Assembly (NCBI GenBank): GCA_028278225.1
Contig: JANQEU010000022.1
Location: 62,001 to 126,000, forward strand
Direction: 5' to 3'
DNA: 64,000 nucleotides
Origin: Cyclobacteriaceae bacterium
GTDB taxonomy: Bacteria > Bacteroidota > Bacteroidia > Cytophagales > Cyclobacteriaceae
The translations under genes and the position numbers were made by a program. The number at the start of each line of letters is the position of its first letter. Within the stretch, counting starts at the first letter, position 1. Shown one piece after another: positions 43,665 through 52,594 of the stretch. The notes beneath the pieces were generated by a model that was not told where the DNA came from, did not search any database, and saw nothing but the letters and a program-made list of their open reading frames with translations.

Positions 43665-43685
43665 AATACTAAAATAAATAGTATT
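43665..43685. promoter_or_regulatory. Palindromic operator before the 108-aa gene and XRE-S24 repressor
   Basis: AATACTA-N7-TAGTATT is a perfect 7-bp inverted repeat ending 5 bp before the ATG at 43691. It contains the TACTA/TAGTA half-sites of the other operators. Its position would block initiation of the gene pair that includes the repressor, so autoregulation is likely. Confidence 0.5.
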
Positions 43686-43690
43686 TAGCA

Positions 43691-44017
43691 ATGATCAGTA
43701 CAAAAAATTCCAGGATTGAAGAACTAATGGATGTTAATACAAATGTGACCTTTGATGACTTCTATAAATTAAGATTGTCCACGAAAAAATTGAATTCCGG
43801 AAAATGCCAGGTTAAGTTTTACGCCACCTTACATGAAAAGCAGGATATGTATGGTTATGTACTTGTGGATGCAAGCAAGACATTGAAAGATGTAGTTGTA
43901 CGGATTAAAGAAAAATTAAACACCATACGACTCAACCGTGATTTTCACCATATTCATTTGTACTCCATAGGAAAGTCGACTCAGGAGGATATGAATTTCA
44001 TAATATTCGACTCTTAG
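43691..44017 (+). CDS. Uncharacterised 108-aa protein, probable damage-regulon member
   Basis: I recognise no family. The product is small and soluble, without signal peptide or membrane segment. Residues 20-60 look like beta strands (CQVKFYATLHEKQDMYGYVLVD), followed by a helix (SKTLKDVVVRIKEKLNTIRL) and a short strand-rich C-terminus ending in MNFIIFDS. It starts 6 bp after a palindromic operator and precedes the LexA-like repressor gene by 67 bp on the same strand. The pair is probably one transcript. A damage-induced accessory factor, such as a division inhibitor or polymerase manager, is a guess. Confidence 0.7.
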   Translation: MISTKNSRIEELMDVNTNVTFDDFYKLRLSTKKLNSGKCQVKFYATLHEKQDMYGYVLVDASKTLKDVVVRIKEKLNTIRLNRDFHHIHLYSIGKSTQEDMNFIIFDS

Positions 44018-44084
44018 TTATGATGTTAAATTTTTAAATTGGCTTTCTACTATTACTTGAAATTAATCATACATCATTTGAATA

Positions 44085-44870
44085 ATGAGTATTGCTGATA
44101 ACATAAAACATCTGAGAAAAAAGGCCGGGTTTACTCAGGAGCAATTTGCCAATGAGGTCGGAATTAAACGTTCACTGGTTGGGGCCTATGAAGAGGGCCG
44201 GGCAGAACCCAGACTGCAAACGCTGACATCCATCGCAAAGGTTTTATCCGTTTCCGTAGATGGACTTATCAATCAGGATCTGACAAATGAGGAGAATTTT
44301 GAAAAGGCAAGGGAAAAAATCAGAATTCTTTCAGTTACCGTAGACAGTGAAGACAGGGAAAACATAGAGTTGGTACCGTCAAAAGCGGCAGCAGGATATT
44401 TGAATGGCTTTTCAGATCCCGAGTACATTGCCGAACTACCTAAATTCAGGTTACCGATCCTGCCACATAATGCCACTTACCGTGCTTTTGAAATAAACGG
44501 AGACTCCATGACACCATTAGCGTCGGGATCAATCGTAATTGGGAAATACGTTGAATCCATCAGGGATGTCAGAAGCGGAAAGACCTATGTGCTGATCACC
44601 CGTCAGGATGGGATCGTATATAAACGTGTTTTTAACTACCTGGAAGAGAAAGGGAAATTATTCCTGGTTTCCGACAATAAATCATATTCGCCTTACGAAG
44701 TTGATCCGGTTGATGTCGAGGAAATCTGGGAAGCAATAGCCTATATCAGCATCCAGTTTCCTGATCCTGATGCGGCCGATGAAATCACCCTGGAAAAACT
44801 TACCGGGATAGTTTTAAATCTCCAGAAGGATGTGAATAAAATCAAGAAAGGTCATTTAAAGAACGATTAA
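44085..44870 (+). CDS. LexA-like repressor (XRE HTH plus S24 autoprotease domain)
   Basis: A 261-residue regulator. The N-terminal XRE/HTH_3 domain (1-60; GFTQEQFANEVGIKRSLVGA) replaces the winged helix of classical LexA. The S24 domain holds a potential self-cleavage site Ala103-Gly104 in SKAAAGY, nucleophile Ser141 in INGDSMTP and Lys180 in GIVYKRVF. The spacing resembles E. coli LexA (Ala84-Gly85, Ser119, Lys156). A short Lys-rich helix follows at the end. It sits beside dinB and dnaE and next to palindromes of matching type. I infer a RecA-responsive SOS repressor, autoregulated through 43665-43685. A phage-CI-like origin is possible, but no prophage genes are near. Confidence 0.88.
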   Translation: MSIADNIKHLRKKAGFTQEQFANEVGIKRSLVGAYEEGRAEPRLQTLTSIAKVLSVSVDGLINQDLTNEENFEKAREKIRILSVTVDSEDRENIELVPSKAAAGYLNGFSDPEYIAELPKFRLPILPHNATYRAFEINGDSMTPLASGSIVIGKYVESIRDVRSGKTYVLITRQDGIVYKRVFNYLEEKGKLFLVSDNKSYSPYEVDPVDVEEIWEAIAYISIQFPDPDAADEITLEKLTGIVLNLQKDVNKIKKGHLKND

Positions 44871-44942
44871 TAGAATTTTTGGTGACTGGATAGAATTCAT
44901 TCGCTCATTTTTGCGTTAACGGATTAATCTGAATTCCCGGGC

Positions 44943-47432
44943 GTGAAGTTTTATCTGACAGTTGCTTTCTTCATAGTCATTTTTCATGGGCTGGCCCAGA
45001 GATCTGTCGTTGTATCAGGAAAGGTAACAGAGTCTGAAACCGGCACACCGATTCCGTTCGCAAATATTATTTTTACAGGTACCACAGACGGAGCGATCAC
45101 GGATTTTGACGGAAACTTTGTGGCCCGCACTGATCTTCCCGTCGATTCTATTGAGGTCAGATATATCGGATTTGTTACCCGGCGCAAAGGGCTTTCGGGC
45201 GAGTCAACCCAGATCATCAATTTCCAGTTAGATGAAGACGTTCAGACATTAGCTGCGGTGGTACTGTACGCTGGTGAAAATCCGGCATTTCCAATTCTTC
45301 GGGAGGTCATTAAAAACAAAAAGAAAAATGACAAGCGATCCCTGGATGCCTATGAGTATGAGGCATACACGAAGATTGAGCTTGACATGGACAACATCTC
45401 CGACCAGATCAGGAGAAGAAAGGTCATTCAAAAAATCACACAGGTTCTGGATAGCATTGACCAGATAGCCGGCGAAGATGGAAAACCAGTACTGCCCTTT
45501 TTTATTTCCGAAGCAATTTCCAGGTTTTACTACCGGAAGAATCCAACCTACCGCCATGAGCACATACTCAAAACAAAGATCACAGGAGTTGGACTCACGG
45601 ATGGTACCACCACCTCACAGGTGATCGGATCGACACTTCAGGAATATAATTTTTATCAGAACTGGCTAAATATTGTCAGTAAGGAATTTGCCTCTCCCAT
45701 AGCTGATAGCTGGAAATTATACTATGACTATGACCTGATGGATAGTCTTTACATTGATGATGATTATGTATACAGAGTGGATTTTTATCCAAAAAATGAT
45801 CAGGATCTTGCATTTCAGGGGACCATGTGGATCACAAGGGAAGATTATGCACTAAAGCGTATAGATGCATCTGTCACCGAATCTGCCAATCTCAATTTCA
45901 TAGACAAAATTAAAATTCAGCAGGATCTCCGGAGAACTGCCGCCGGTGCCTGGATACCTGAAAAATCCAGGGTTGTTGTTGACGGATCGGAGGTGTCAAA
46001 AAACACGGCCGGATTTCTTGCAAAGTTTTATGTGAGTGCAAAGGATTTTGTGGTTAACCAGCCAAAATCTCCTGATTTCTATCAAAACCCGGTTTCCATG
46101 GAAATGGACGCCCAGGAATATCCTGAGAACTTTTGGGAAGAAAATCGGCATGACAGTCTCACGGCAACCGAGGAAAACGTATATCAGATGATCGATACAT
46201 TGAAAAAGATCCCGATTGTCAAAACATCGCTGGATGCCGCAAAATTCGGAGCTACGGGATATATTAAAACGGGACCCATTGATATCGGTCCGTATACGGT
46301 CTTCTTCGGGGACAATGATATGGAGGGGATAAGGCTGGGAGTGGGAGCCAGAACAAATTTCCAATTCAGCAAAAAACTGACTATCGGAGGATTTTACGCA
46401 TATGGCACAAAAGATAATCGTGGAAAGTACCTGAGTTACTTTGATTTTGTCCTCAATCGTGAAAAGTGGAGTACGATCAGGATCGAAAGACAAAAGGAAA
46501 TAGACCAGATCTGGACACTGAATCAGAATGTCCCCTTGATGAGTTTCTTCTATTCATTCAGCAGGTTTGGGGTGCTGACCCAGCCTTTTATGTACACTAA
46601 AAATCGCATTTACTACCAAAAACATCTGTGGACAGGTTTAAACCAAACTATAGAATTCAAGCAACAATCATTTCACCCCCGGTTTGATTTTCAATTCACT
46701 CCCGAAAATGGGGATCCGGCTACAATGCTCAGTGATTTTGATATCTCGGAAATCACCTTTTCCACCCGGTGGGGGAAGGATGAAATTTTTGTGATCAATG
46801 ACAATGAGAGATGGAGTCTGGGAACTATTCGGTGGCCTGCCATTACGTTTGATTATACGTATGGCATCCCCAATTTCCTGGGGAGTGACCTGACGTATCA
46901 CCGGCTGAAGTTAAGGTTTGAGAAACGTCAGAAAATGGCAGCTTTAGGCATATCGTACTTTGACCTTTCGGGAGGTATCATTTTTGGGGATGTTCCATAT
47001 CCGCTGCTATTTAATCATCTGGGAAATGAAACACCGGTTTATGCCAACTTTACTTACAATCTTATGAATTACTTTGAATTCTCAAGTGATCAGTATGTGG
47101 CATTGAGGTACCGGCATTCATTTGAAGGCCTGGTACTCAATAAAATTCCGTTGATGCGAAAACTGAAATGGAGACTGGTTGGAAACATGAATATGGTTTA
47201 TGGGGGTATGAAAGACTCCAATAAAGATCTTACAATTTATCCGCAGGATCAGCTTGGCAATCCCATGATCCCATTTTTCACTTTGAGCACTAAACCGTAC
47301 GCGGAGGTGGGCTACGGAATTGAAAATATATTCAAGATATTCAGGGTGGATGCATTTCATCGGCTGACCTATCTGAATCATCCAAATATTAATAATTTTG
47401 GGCTAAAATTCAGCGTCCAAATTATTATCTAA
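44943..47432 (+). CDS. DUF5686 outer-membrane protein with carboxypeptidase-regulatory-like domain
   Basis: An 829-residue protein. A signal peptide ends at HGLAQ (near 18). Residues 22-105 form a CarboxypepD_reg-like Ig domain (VSGKVTESETGTPIPFANI, then GAITDFDGNF). From about 110 on it matches DUF5686 (PAFPILREVIKNKKKND; then TMWITREDYALKRIDASV) and ends in a beta-barrel with terminal strand GLKFSVQIII. Function unknown; resembles TonB-receptor-like barrels without a plug. The start is GTG at 44943, where the signal peptide begins. The next gene begins directly at the base after its stop. Confidence 0.87.
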   Translation: MKFYLTVAFFIVIFHGLAQRSVVVSGKVTESETGTPIPFANIIFTGTTDGAITDFDGNFVARTDLPVDSIEVRYIGFVTRRKGLSGESTQIINFQLDEDVQTLAAVVLYAGENPAFPILREVIKNKKKNDKRSLDAYEYEAYTKIELDMDNISDQIRRRKVIQKITQVLDSIDQIAGEDGKPVLPFFISEAISRFYYRKNPTYRHEHILKTKITGVGLTDGTTTSQVIGSTLQEYNFYQNWLNIVSKEFASPIADSWKLYYDYDLMDSLYIDDDYVYRVDFYPKNDQDLAFQGTMWITREDYALKRIDASVTESANLNFIDKIKIQQDLRRTAAGAWIPEKSRVVVDGSEVSKNTAGFLAKFYVSAKDFVVNQPKSPDFYQNPVSMEMDAQEYPENFWEENRHDSLTATEENVYQMIDTLKKIPIVKTSLDAAKFGATGYIKTGPIDIGPYTVFFGDNDMEGIRLGVGARTNFQFSKKLTIGGFYAYGTKDNRGKYLSYFDFVLNREKWSTIRIERQKEIDQIWTLNQNVPLMSFFYSFSRFGVLTQPFMYTKNRIYYQKHLWTGLNQTIEFKQQSFHPRFDFQFTPENGDPATMLSDFDISEITFSTRWGKDEIFVINDNERWSLGTIRWPAITFDYTYGIPNFLGSDLTYHRLKLRFEKRQKMAALGISYFDLSGGIIFGDVPYPLLFNHLGNETPVYANFTYNLMNYFEFSSDQYVALRYRHSFEGLVLNKIPLMRKLKWRLVGNMNMVYGGMKDSNKDLTIYPQDQLGNPMIPFFTLSTKPYAEVGYGIENIFKIFRVDAFHRLTYLNHPNINNFGLKFSVQIII

Positions 47433-48497
47433 GTGTTCGTTCGACTTCTCTTTATTTCAATCTTTCTGGCTGGTTGCGGAAGCTCCGGGGACAGCGACAA
47501 AATTGTCATTCCGCAACTTGGAGCAGATTATTATTTGAAATCCGCCAGGTCCATAGAATCCAGGCTGGAAGATGACCCGGAAAATTTGAGATTGATCCGG
47601 CTTCAGCTTTCACATTATGAAAAATTGGGATGGCCCGAAGAATCGGGGAAGTCCATAGAACGGGCAAGAAAACTCATCGGTCTTGATCCCCTGTTCGTCA
47701 ATCAGCAAATAGATTATTTCAGAACGCATGAGTTGTACAGGGAATTGTTAAACCTGATCTCTGAGCAGGAATTGGTCGGGGATATTCCGAAGAGCATGGT
47801 AAAAGCAAAAATTGAAGCAGCTGTCAATGTCGGCAACGTTGAATTGGCCAGAAAGGATCTGGATAGATTAATGGAGCTCGGTGACAGGGATGATTACATC
47901 TTCGGTGCGATCAGTTATCTGTCGCTGAAAGATACCGTCGCTGCAATGGACAGTTATCTTGAGGCCTGGGAAAGTGACCGGTTGGAGGAATCAGGTCTTC
48001 ATAGATTCGTACCGATTTTGCTTCAGTCAGGGAGTGTTGCAGAGGTCATAGACCTACTAACGCAATATCTTTCTTCAAATAATGATCCGCAGCTGAACAT
48101 TTACCTGGCAAATGCTTACTACAACGCCGGGGATACAACCATGGCGAAGAACAGATTAAAACCGTACGATGGAAATGAAGAATTGTTTTTGCTTTCCGAA
48201 TGGTATCGAATGGAAGAGAACTGGGATTCAGCTCAACTTTGTTTGGTTGAAATACTGAAGGATGAGCCGGAAAACAGAAATGCCATATTGCAACGAGGTA
48301 ATATCGATCAGGAAAGAGGTTTTTTGTCACGATCATTGATTTATTATAATCAGCTGATCGCTCTGGATTCTACTGATGAGGAAGCTATCGAACAACTTGA
48401 TCTTGTAACCCGAAAAATTGCATATTTGCAGAAAATTCGGGAGACCGGGCAGGAAATCCCGATACTGGACCTTAATTCAAAAAAAAATAATCCCTGA
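47433..48497 (+). CDS. TPR-repeat lipoprotein
   Basis: A 354-residue lipoprotein starting at GTG 47433, immediately after the preceding stop. The lipobox is IFLAGC (Cys 15). The rest is helical with tetratricopeptide-like repeats ([64 protein letters not shown]). It is probably a scaffold partner of the DUF5686 barrel in the same operon. Its stop overlaps the thrS start by one base, coupling an envelope lipoprotein to a translation operon. Confidence 0.83.
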   Translation: MFVRLLFISIFLAGCGSSGDSDKIVIPQLGADYYLKSARSIESRLEDDPENLRLIRLQLSHYEKLGWPEESGKSIERARKLIGLDPLFVNQQIDYFRTHELYRELLNLISEQELVGDIPKSMVKAKIEAAVNVGNVELARKDLDRLMELGDRDDYIFGAISYLSLKDTVAAMDSYLEAWESDRLEESGLHRFVPILLQSGSVAEVIDLLTQYLSSNNDPQLNIYLANAYYNAGDTTMAKNRLKPYDGNEELFLLSEWYRMEENWDSAQLCLVEILKDEPENRNAILQRGNIDQERGFLSRSLIYYNQLIALDSTDEEAIEQLDLVTRKIAYLQKIRETGQEIPILDLNSKKNNP

Positions 48498-50443
48498 TGG
48501 GTGAAAAGAAGATAAAGATCACGCTTCCCGATGGAAGTGTGAAGGAGTATAATGCCGGTGTGACTTCTCTGGATGTTGCCGTCGATATCAGCGAAGGCCT
48601 GGCCAGAAATGTATTGGCTGCCAGGGTGAACGGTGAAGTTTGGGATGCATTCAGACCGATAGGCGAGGATGCTGATCTGCAATTGCTGACCTGGAATGAT
48701 GAAGAAGGAAAATCAACGATGTGGCATTCGTCGGCACATTTAATGGCCGAGGCCCTGGAGTCTTTGTACCCTGGTGTAAAGTTCGGAATAGGACCGCCAA
48801 TTGACGCAGGTTTTTATTATGATGTCGATTTCGGAGACCAGCATTTTGACTCCGAGCATCTTGAAAAACTGGAAGAAAAGATGATGGAGCTGGCCCGGCA
48901 GAAGAACGGGTATTCCAGAAAAGAAATTTCTAAAGCTGACGCACTGGCCTACTATCGTGAAAAGGGTGATGAATACAAATTGGAGCTAATAGATGAATTG
49001 GAAGATGGCTCCATTACTTTTTATACCCAGGGGAACTTCACCGACCTGTGCAAGGGGCCTCATATGCCTCATACGGGATTTGTGAAAGCTGCGAAGATAC
49101 TGAATGTGGCAGGTGCGTTCTGGCGTGGTGATGAAAAGAGAAAGCAACTGACCAGACTTTACGGGATCACTTTTCCAAAGCAGAAAGAGCTGAAGGAATA
49201 CCTGGAACTGCTGGAAGAAGCCAGGAAGAGAGACCATCGAAAAATAGGGCAGGAACTCGACCTGTTTACTTTTTCACAAAAGGTCGGCAAAGGACTGGCA
49301 TTGTGGCTGCCCAAGGGAGCCGTTCTCCGTGAGCGACTGGAAAACTTCATGAGGAAGGAGCAGGTCAAGTCCGGGTATGACCAGGTCGTTTCACCCCACA
49401 TTGGTGGCAAGGAACTTTATGTAACATCCGGTCACTACGAAAAATATGGTAAGGATTCTTTTCAACCGATAACTACCCCCGCGGAGAATGAGGAGTTTTT
49501 ATTGAAGCCAATGAATTGCCCGCATCACTGTGAGATGTACAATTCAAGGCCCAGGTCTTACAAAGATCTGCCCATCCGATATGCGGAATTCGGGACAGTT
49601 TACAGGTATGAGCAAAGCGGCGAGCTTCATGGGTTGACAAGGGTGAGGGGATTTACCCAGGATGATGCCCACATTTTTTGCAGACCTGCTCAGGTGAAAG
49701 AAGAATTTGCGAAGGTCATAGACCTTGTGCTCCATGTCTTCAAAGCATTAGGTTTTACGGAATATACAGCTCAGGTTTCTTTGAGGGATCCAAATGATCC
49801 GGATAAGTATATTGGGGAAGATGATGCCTGGGACAAGGCTGAAGCCGAGATCCAGGAGATTGCAGATGAAAAAGGTCTGGAAACTGTTGTTGAGGTTGGT
49901 GAGGCGGCGTTTTATGGTCCGAAACTGGACTTCATGGTGAAAGATGCCTTGGGAAGGAAGTGGCAATTGGGGACGATACAGGTGGACTATAATTTGCCGG
50001 AGCGATTCAACCTTGAGTATGTTGGATCGGATAACCTCAAGCATCGTCCGGTAATGATCCACAGGGCACCGTTTGGATCAATGGAGCGTTTTGTGGCAAT
50101 TCTTATTGAAAATACCATGGGAAATTTCCCGTTGTGGCTGGCACCGGACCAGATAGCCATTTTGCCGATCTCGGAAAAATACCATGACTATGCCAAAACC
50201 GTGTATGCCGATTTGCAGGAAAGTGATATCAGGGGGATAATAGATGAAAGAGATGAGAAAATCGGCAAGAAAATTCGTGATTCAGAGGTCAGAAAAATAC
50301 CTTATATGCTGATTGTTGGTGAGCAGGAAGTAAATTCAAACGCCGTCTCCGTGCGTGCTCATGGCAAAGGAGATTTAGGTCAAATGCCGGTCGGTGAGTT
50401 TAAATCCATGTTTCGGAAAGAGGTCAATGAAATGTTAAAATGA
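48497..50443 (+). CDS. thrS: Threonyl-tRNA synthetase
   Basis: A 648-residue full-length ThrRS. It has an N-terminal TGS domain (1-65, [19 protein letters not shown]), an editing/SAD domain with [11 protein letters not shown] and [16 protein letters not shown], and a class II core with motif 2 ([20 protein letters not shown]) and motif 3 (APFGSMERF). Zinc ligands are in [16 protein letters not shown] and MIHRAPFG. The C-terminal anticodon-binding domain spans about 540-645. It is followed by infC, rpmI and rplT, the classical bacterial order. Confidence 0.98.
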   Translation: MGEKKIKITLPDGSVKEYNAGVTSLDVAVDISEGLARNVLAARVNGEVWDAFRPIGEDADLQLLTWNDEEGKSTMWHSSAHLMAEALESLYPGVKFGIGPPIDAGFYYDVDFGDQHFDSEHLEKLEEKMMELARQKNGYSRKEISKADALAYYREKGDEYKLELIDELEDGSITFYTQGNFTDLCKGPHMPHTGFVKAAKILNVAGAFWRGDEKRKQLTRLYGITFPKQKELKEYLELLEEARKRDHRKIGQELDLFTFSQKVGKGLALWLPKGAVLRERLENFMRKEQVKSGYDQVVSPHIGGKELYVTSGHYEKYGKDSFQPITTPAENEEFLLKPMNCPHHCEMYNSRPRSYKDLPIRYAEFGTVYRYEQSGELHGLTRVRGFTQDDAHIFCRPAQVKEEFAKVIDLVLHVFKALGFTEYTAQVSLRDPNDPDKYIGEDDAWDKAEAEIQEIADEKGLETVVEVGEAAFYGPKLDFMVKDALGRKWQLGTIQVDYNLPERFNLEYVGSDNLKHRPVMIHRAPFGSMERFVAILIENTMGNFPLWLAPDQIAILPISEKYHDYAKTVYADLQESDIRGIIDERDEKIGKKIRDSEVRKIPYMLIVGEQEVNSNAVSVRAHGKGDLGQMPVGEFKSMFRKEVNEMLK

Positions 50444-50529
50444 CTGACGCAGTATTACAATTAAATAGAAAATAATACGATATTTGCGTTTCATTTTTTT
50501 GAATGGTTAAATAATAAAGAAGGAAAACA

Positions 50530-51084
50530 ATCGGTAAACAGAAAAGAAGACCACTAGGTCGGGTAAGAATTGAAGAACCCTACAAGGTAAATGAAAAGAT
50601 CACAGCGACGCCTGTTAGAGTTGTAGGAGATAATGTTAAAGTTGATGTTTATCCTTTATCCACGGCTTTGAAATTGGCCGAAGAACAGGGATTGGACCTT
50701 GTAGAAATTTCTCCGAAAGCTGTTCCGCCGGTTTGTAAGATTATTGATTACTCTAAATTCAAATACGACCAGAAGAAAAAGCAGAAGGAGATCAAATCCA
50801 AAGCTCAGAAAACGGTTGTAAAGGAAATTCGGTTTGGTCCGAATACGGATGATCATGATTTCAACTTTAAGCTAAACCATGCAAAAAAGTTTTTGAATGA
50901 TGGATCGAAGGTCAAAGCCTTTGTTCATTTTGTTGGAAGAACAATTGTATTTAAGGAGAGGGGTGAGATATTGTTACTAAAGTTTGCCCAGGCTCTTGAG
51001 GAGGAAGCAAAGGTTGAACAGTTTCCTAAGCTCGAGGGAAAGCGAATGTTTTTGTTGATGGCACCCAAGCAAAATAAAAAATAG
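50530..51084 (+). CDS. infC: Translation initiation factor IF-3 with AUC start
   Basis: A 184-residue IF-3, which blocks premature subunit joining and proofreads start codons. The homologous protein reaches upstream through [16 protein letters not shown] and [22 protein letters not shown], far before the first ordinary start codon. The only plausible start is ATC at 50530: a TAA stop lies in frame 15 bp upstream, and an AAGAAGG ribosome-binding site sits 6-7 bp before it. Rare start codons in infC are a known self-control device, because IF-3 discriminates against them. Domains: N-terminal (1-75), Lys-rich linker, C-terminal IF3-C (90-175). Confidence 0.95.
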   Translation: MGKQKRRPLGRVRIEEPYKVNEKITATPVRVVGDNVKVDVYPLSTALKLAEEQGLDLVEISPKAVPPVCKIIDYSKFKYDQKKKQKEIKSKAQKTVVKEIRFGPNTDDHDFNFKLNHAKKFLNDGSKVKAFVHFVGRTIVFKERGEILLLKFAQALEEEAKVEQFPKLEGKRMFLLMAPKQNKK

Positions 51085-51090
51085 ATCAGA

Positions 51091-51285
51091 ATGCCTAAAG
51101 TGAAGACCAATTCCGGTGCAAAGAAGCGATTCAAGCTGACGGGTACGGGAAAGATTAAAAGAAAACACGCTTATAAAAGTCATATCCTTACAAAGAAGGA
51201 AACGAAGCAAAAGCGTAATCTGACACATATGACGCTGGTTCATAAGTCAGATGAAAAGAATATTAAGCAGTTGCTTAATCTCTAA
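51091..51285 (+). CDS. rpmI: 50S ribosomal protein L35 (bL35)
   Basis: A 64-residue basic protein with the L35 pattern: [20 protein letters not shown] at the start, [11 protein letters not shown] in the middle and [11 protein letters not shown] near the end. It is 6 bp downstream of infC and part of the thrS-infC-rpmI-rplT operon. Confidence 0.97.
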   Translation: MPKVKTNSGAKKRFKLTGTGKIKRKHAYKSHILTKKETKQKRNLTHMTLVHKSDEKNIKQLLNL

Positions 51286-51306
51286 AGGTTTATGGTTTAA
51301 CCCGAT

Positions 51307-51346
51307 AATTGGTTATAAGAGACCGCCAGCCGGCGGTTCGCCAATT
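51307..51346 (+). promoter_or_regulatory. Nested hairpin in the rpmI-rplT spacer
   Basis: An outer stem AATTGG/CCAATT (51307-51312 with 51341-51346) encloses a GC-rich inner stem ACCGCC/GGCGGT (51322-51327 with 51332-51337). It ends 17 bp before the rplT ATG. It has no U-tract, so it is not a standard terminator. It could be an L20-responsive control site or an attenuating mRNA structure (inference). Confidence 0.4.
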
Positions 51347-51363
51347 GTCAAAAAAGATGAGAA

Positions 51364-51708
51364 ATGAGAACAGTTAATCGCGCAGCATCAAGAACCCGGC
51401 GCAAAAAAATGATGAAAAACGCCAAGGGTTACTTTGGTCGAAGAAAAAATGTTTGGACGGTAGCAAAGAATGCCGTTGAGAAAGGTTGGACATATGCATA
51501 TCGGGACCGCAAGGCCAAGAAGAGGGAATTCAGAGCTTTGTGGATCCAGCGGATCAATGCCGGAGTCCGTCAGTACGATTTGAGTTATTCGAAGTTTATG
51601 GGCCTCTTGAAGGAGAACAATATCGAGATAAACCGGAAGGTTTTGGCAGATCTGGCAATGAACAACCCGGATGCGTTCAAAGCGATCGTGGACAAAGTAA
51701 AAAAATAA
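51364..51708 (+). CDS. rplT: 50S ribosomal protein L20 (bL20)
   Basis: A 114-residue L20. The basic N-terminal extension contains [20 protein letters not shown] and [17 protein letters not shown], followed by the globular part with [20 protein letters not shown] and [20 protein letters not shown]. It is the last gene of the operon and is followed by a strong terminator. In other bacteria L20 represses its own operon by binding mRNA; the hairpin just upstream is a candidate site. Confidence 0.98.
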   Translation: MRTVNRAASRTRRKKMMKNAKGYFGRRKNVWTVAKNAVEKGWTYAYRDRKAKKREFRALWIQRINAGVRQYDLSYSKFMGLLKENNIEINRKVLADLAMNNPDAFKAIVDKVKK

Positions 51709-51728
51709 ACTAACAAATTGTTTGGGTG

Positions 51729-51772
51729 AAGCCCCGTCCTCCTGAAGGTTACCTGGAGAGCGGGGCTTTTAT
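51729..51772 (+). terminator. Rho-independent terminator after rplT
   Basis: AAGCCCCG (51729-51736) pairs perfectly with CGGGGCTT (51761-51768). An inner partial CTCC/GGAG pairing is possible, and a T-rich tail (TTTTATTTT) follows. It lies 20 bp past the L20 stop. Confidence 0.85.
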
Positions 51773-51853
51773 TTTGGTCAATACGGGTACGTAAGCTTGT
51801 TTTTTAGACGTTATTTAGTCAATTTTAACATTGAACAACTAATACTTCGGTAA

Positions 51854-52594
51854 ATGAGGGGTGCTTTTCTGATAATACTGTTTCTCATCTCCATTGCAGG
51901 TTACAGCCAGCAATTCCAGGTAATTGATGTAAGCCAAAGCAAGGGCAAAGTCATAATAAATTATAATGTGAACCCGCAATACCGAGGGGAAAAGTATAAG
52001 GTTGACATATATGGATCTCATGACAATTATACAAGGCCACTTCAGTATGTTAGTGGAGATGTCGGAGATGATGTGGTTTCTGATGGTAATACATTATCCA
52101 TCGAGTGGAACGCGCAGCGGGAGCTAAAAACATTTGACGGACAGATCCAGTTTGAATTGAGGGGAATAGTCACCTATGTGCCGATCCACTCCGTAGGAGA
52201 TCGGATATCGGCAAAACAAAAGAAGGAGACGACTGTCCGTTGGGAAGGTGGTGGAAGCAGTGATCGCATTGGCATCGATTTGGTCCGGGATGGTAGAATT
52301 GTAAAAAGACTGGACGATGTCAATAATACCGGAGAGTACAGGTGGATAGTAGGAACCGATTTGGATAAGGGTGCCGGTTACGAGTTGCAACTTCAAAATC
52401 TGAGTAATTCAGGTGAGTCATTTCAGACAAATCCATTTAAGATTTCGGGAGGTTTACCTATTTGGATGATCATCGGACCAGGTGCCGTGATAGCAGCAGG
52501 AGTGGTGTATATTGTAACCTCCGGGGGAGATGGGCCTTCGGGAACAGAAGAAGCGGACTTGCCAAGTGCCCCAGGTGTTCCGAGCGGGGGTTAA
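51854..52594 (+). CDS. Secreted protein with Ig-like domains and C-terminal membrane segment (unknown function)
   Basis: A 246-residue protein with a signal peptide (ends ISIAGYSQ, near 19). Two beta-sandwich-like regions follow: KVIINYNVNPQYRGEKYKVD (28-48) and TTVRWEGGGSSDRIGIDLVR (125-145), then GEYRWIVGTDLDKGAGYELQL. The second resembles the Ser-Thr-rich GPI-anchored/Ig-like domain family. A hydrophobic helix (WMIIGPGAVIAAGVVYIVTS, near 206-225) and a Gly/Pro tail end the protein. I do not know its function. Its stop overlaps the ATG of the sugar transferase gene, so it may be the first product of the polysaccharide locus. Homologues in caspase-like or glycan loci would be informative. 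Confidence 0.75.
   Translation: MRGAFLIILFLISIAGYSQQFQVIDVSQSKGKVIINYNVNPQYRGEKYKVDIYGSHDNYTRPLQYVSGDVGDDVVSDGNTLSIEWNAQRELKTFDGQIQFELRGIVTYVPIHSVGDRISAKQKKETTVRWEGGGSSDRIGIDLVRDGRIVKRLDDVNNTGEYRWIVGTDLDKGAGYELQLQNLSNSGESFQTNPFKISGGLPIWMIIGPGAVIAAGVVYIVTSGGDGPSGTEEADLPSAPGVPSGG

Noticed and set aside
31672..43685. Classical LexA boxes (CTGT-N8-ACAG or GAAC-N4-GTTC)
   Set aside because: Neither form was found in these promoters; the recurring palindrome is of the TTAGTA/TACTAA type.
44085..44870. Prophage CI repressor
   Set aside because: The domain order would fit, but no phage structural, integrase or excision genes are in the window and the neighbours are DNA-repair polymerases.
50668..51084. 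infC starting at TTG 50668
   Set aside because: This would remove the conserved first 46 residues; the upstream AUC with a good ribosome site explains the full protein.
52462..52593. Upstream extension of the sugar transferase frame
   Set aside because: The added residues overlap the preceding gene in another frame and do not resemble the family; ATG 52594 overlaps the previous stop neatly.
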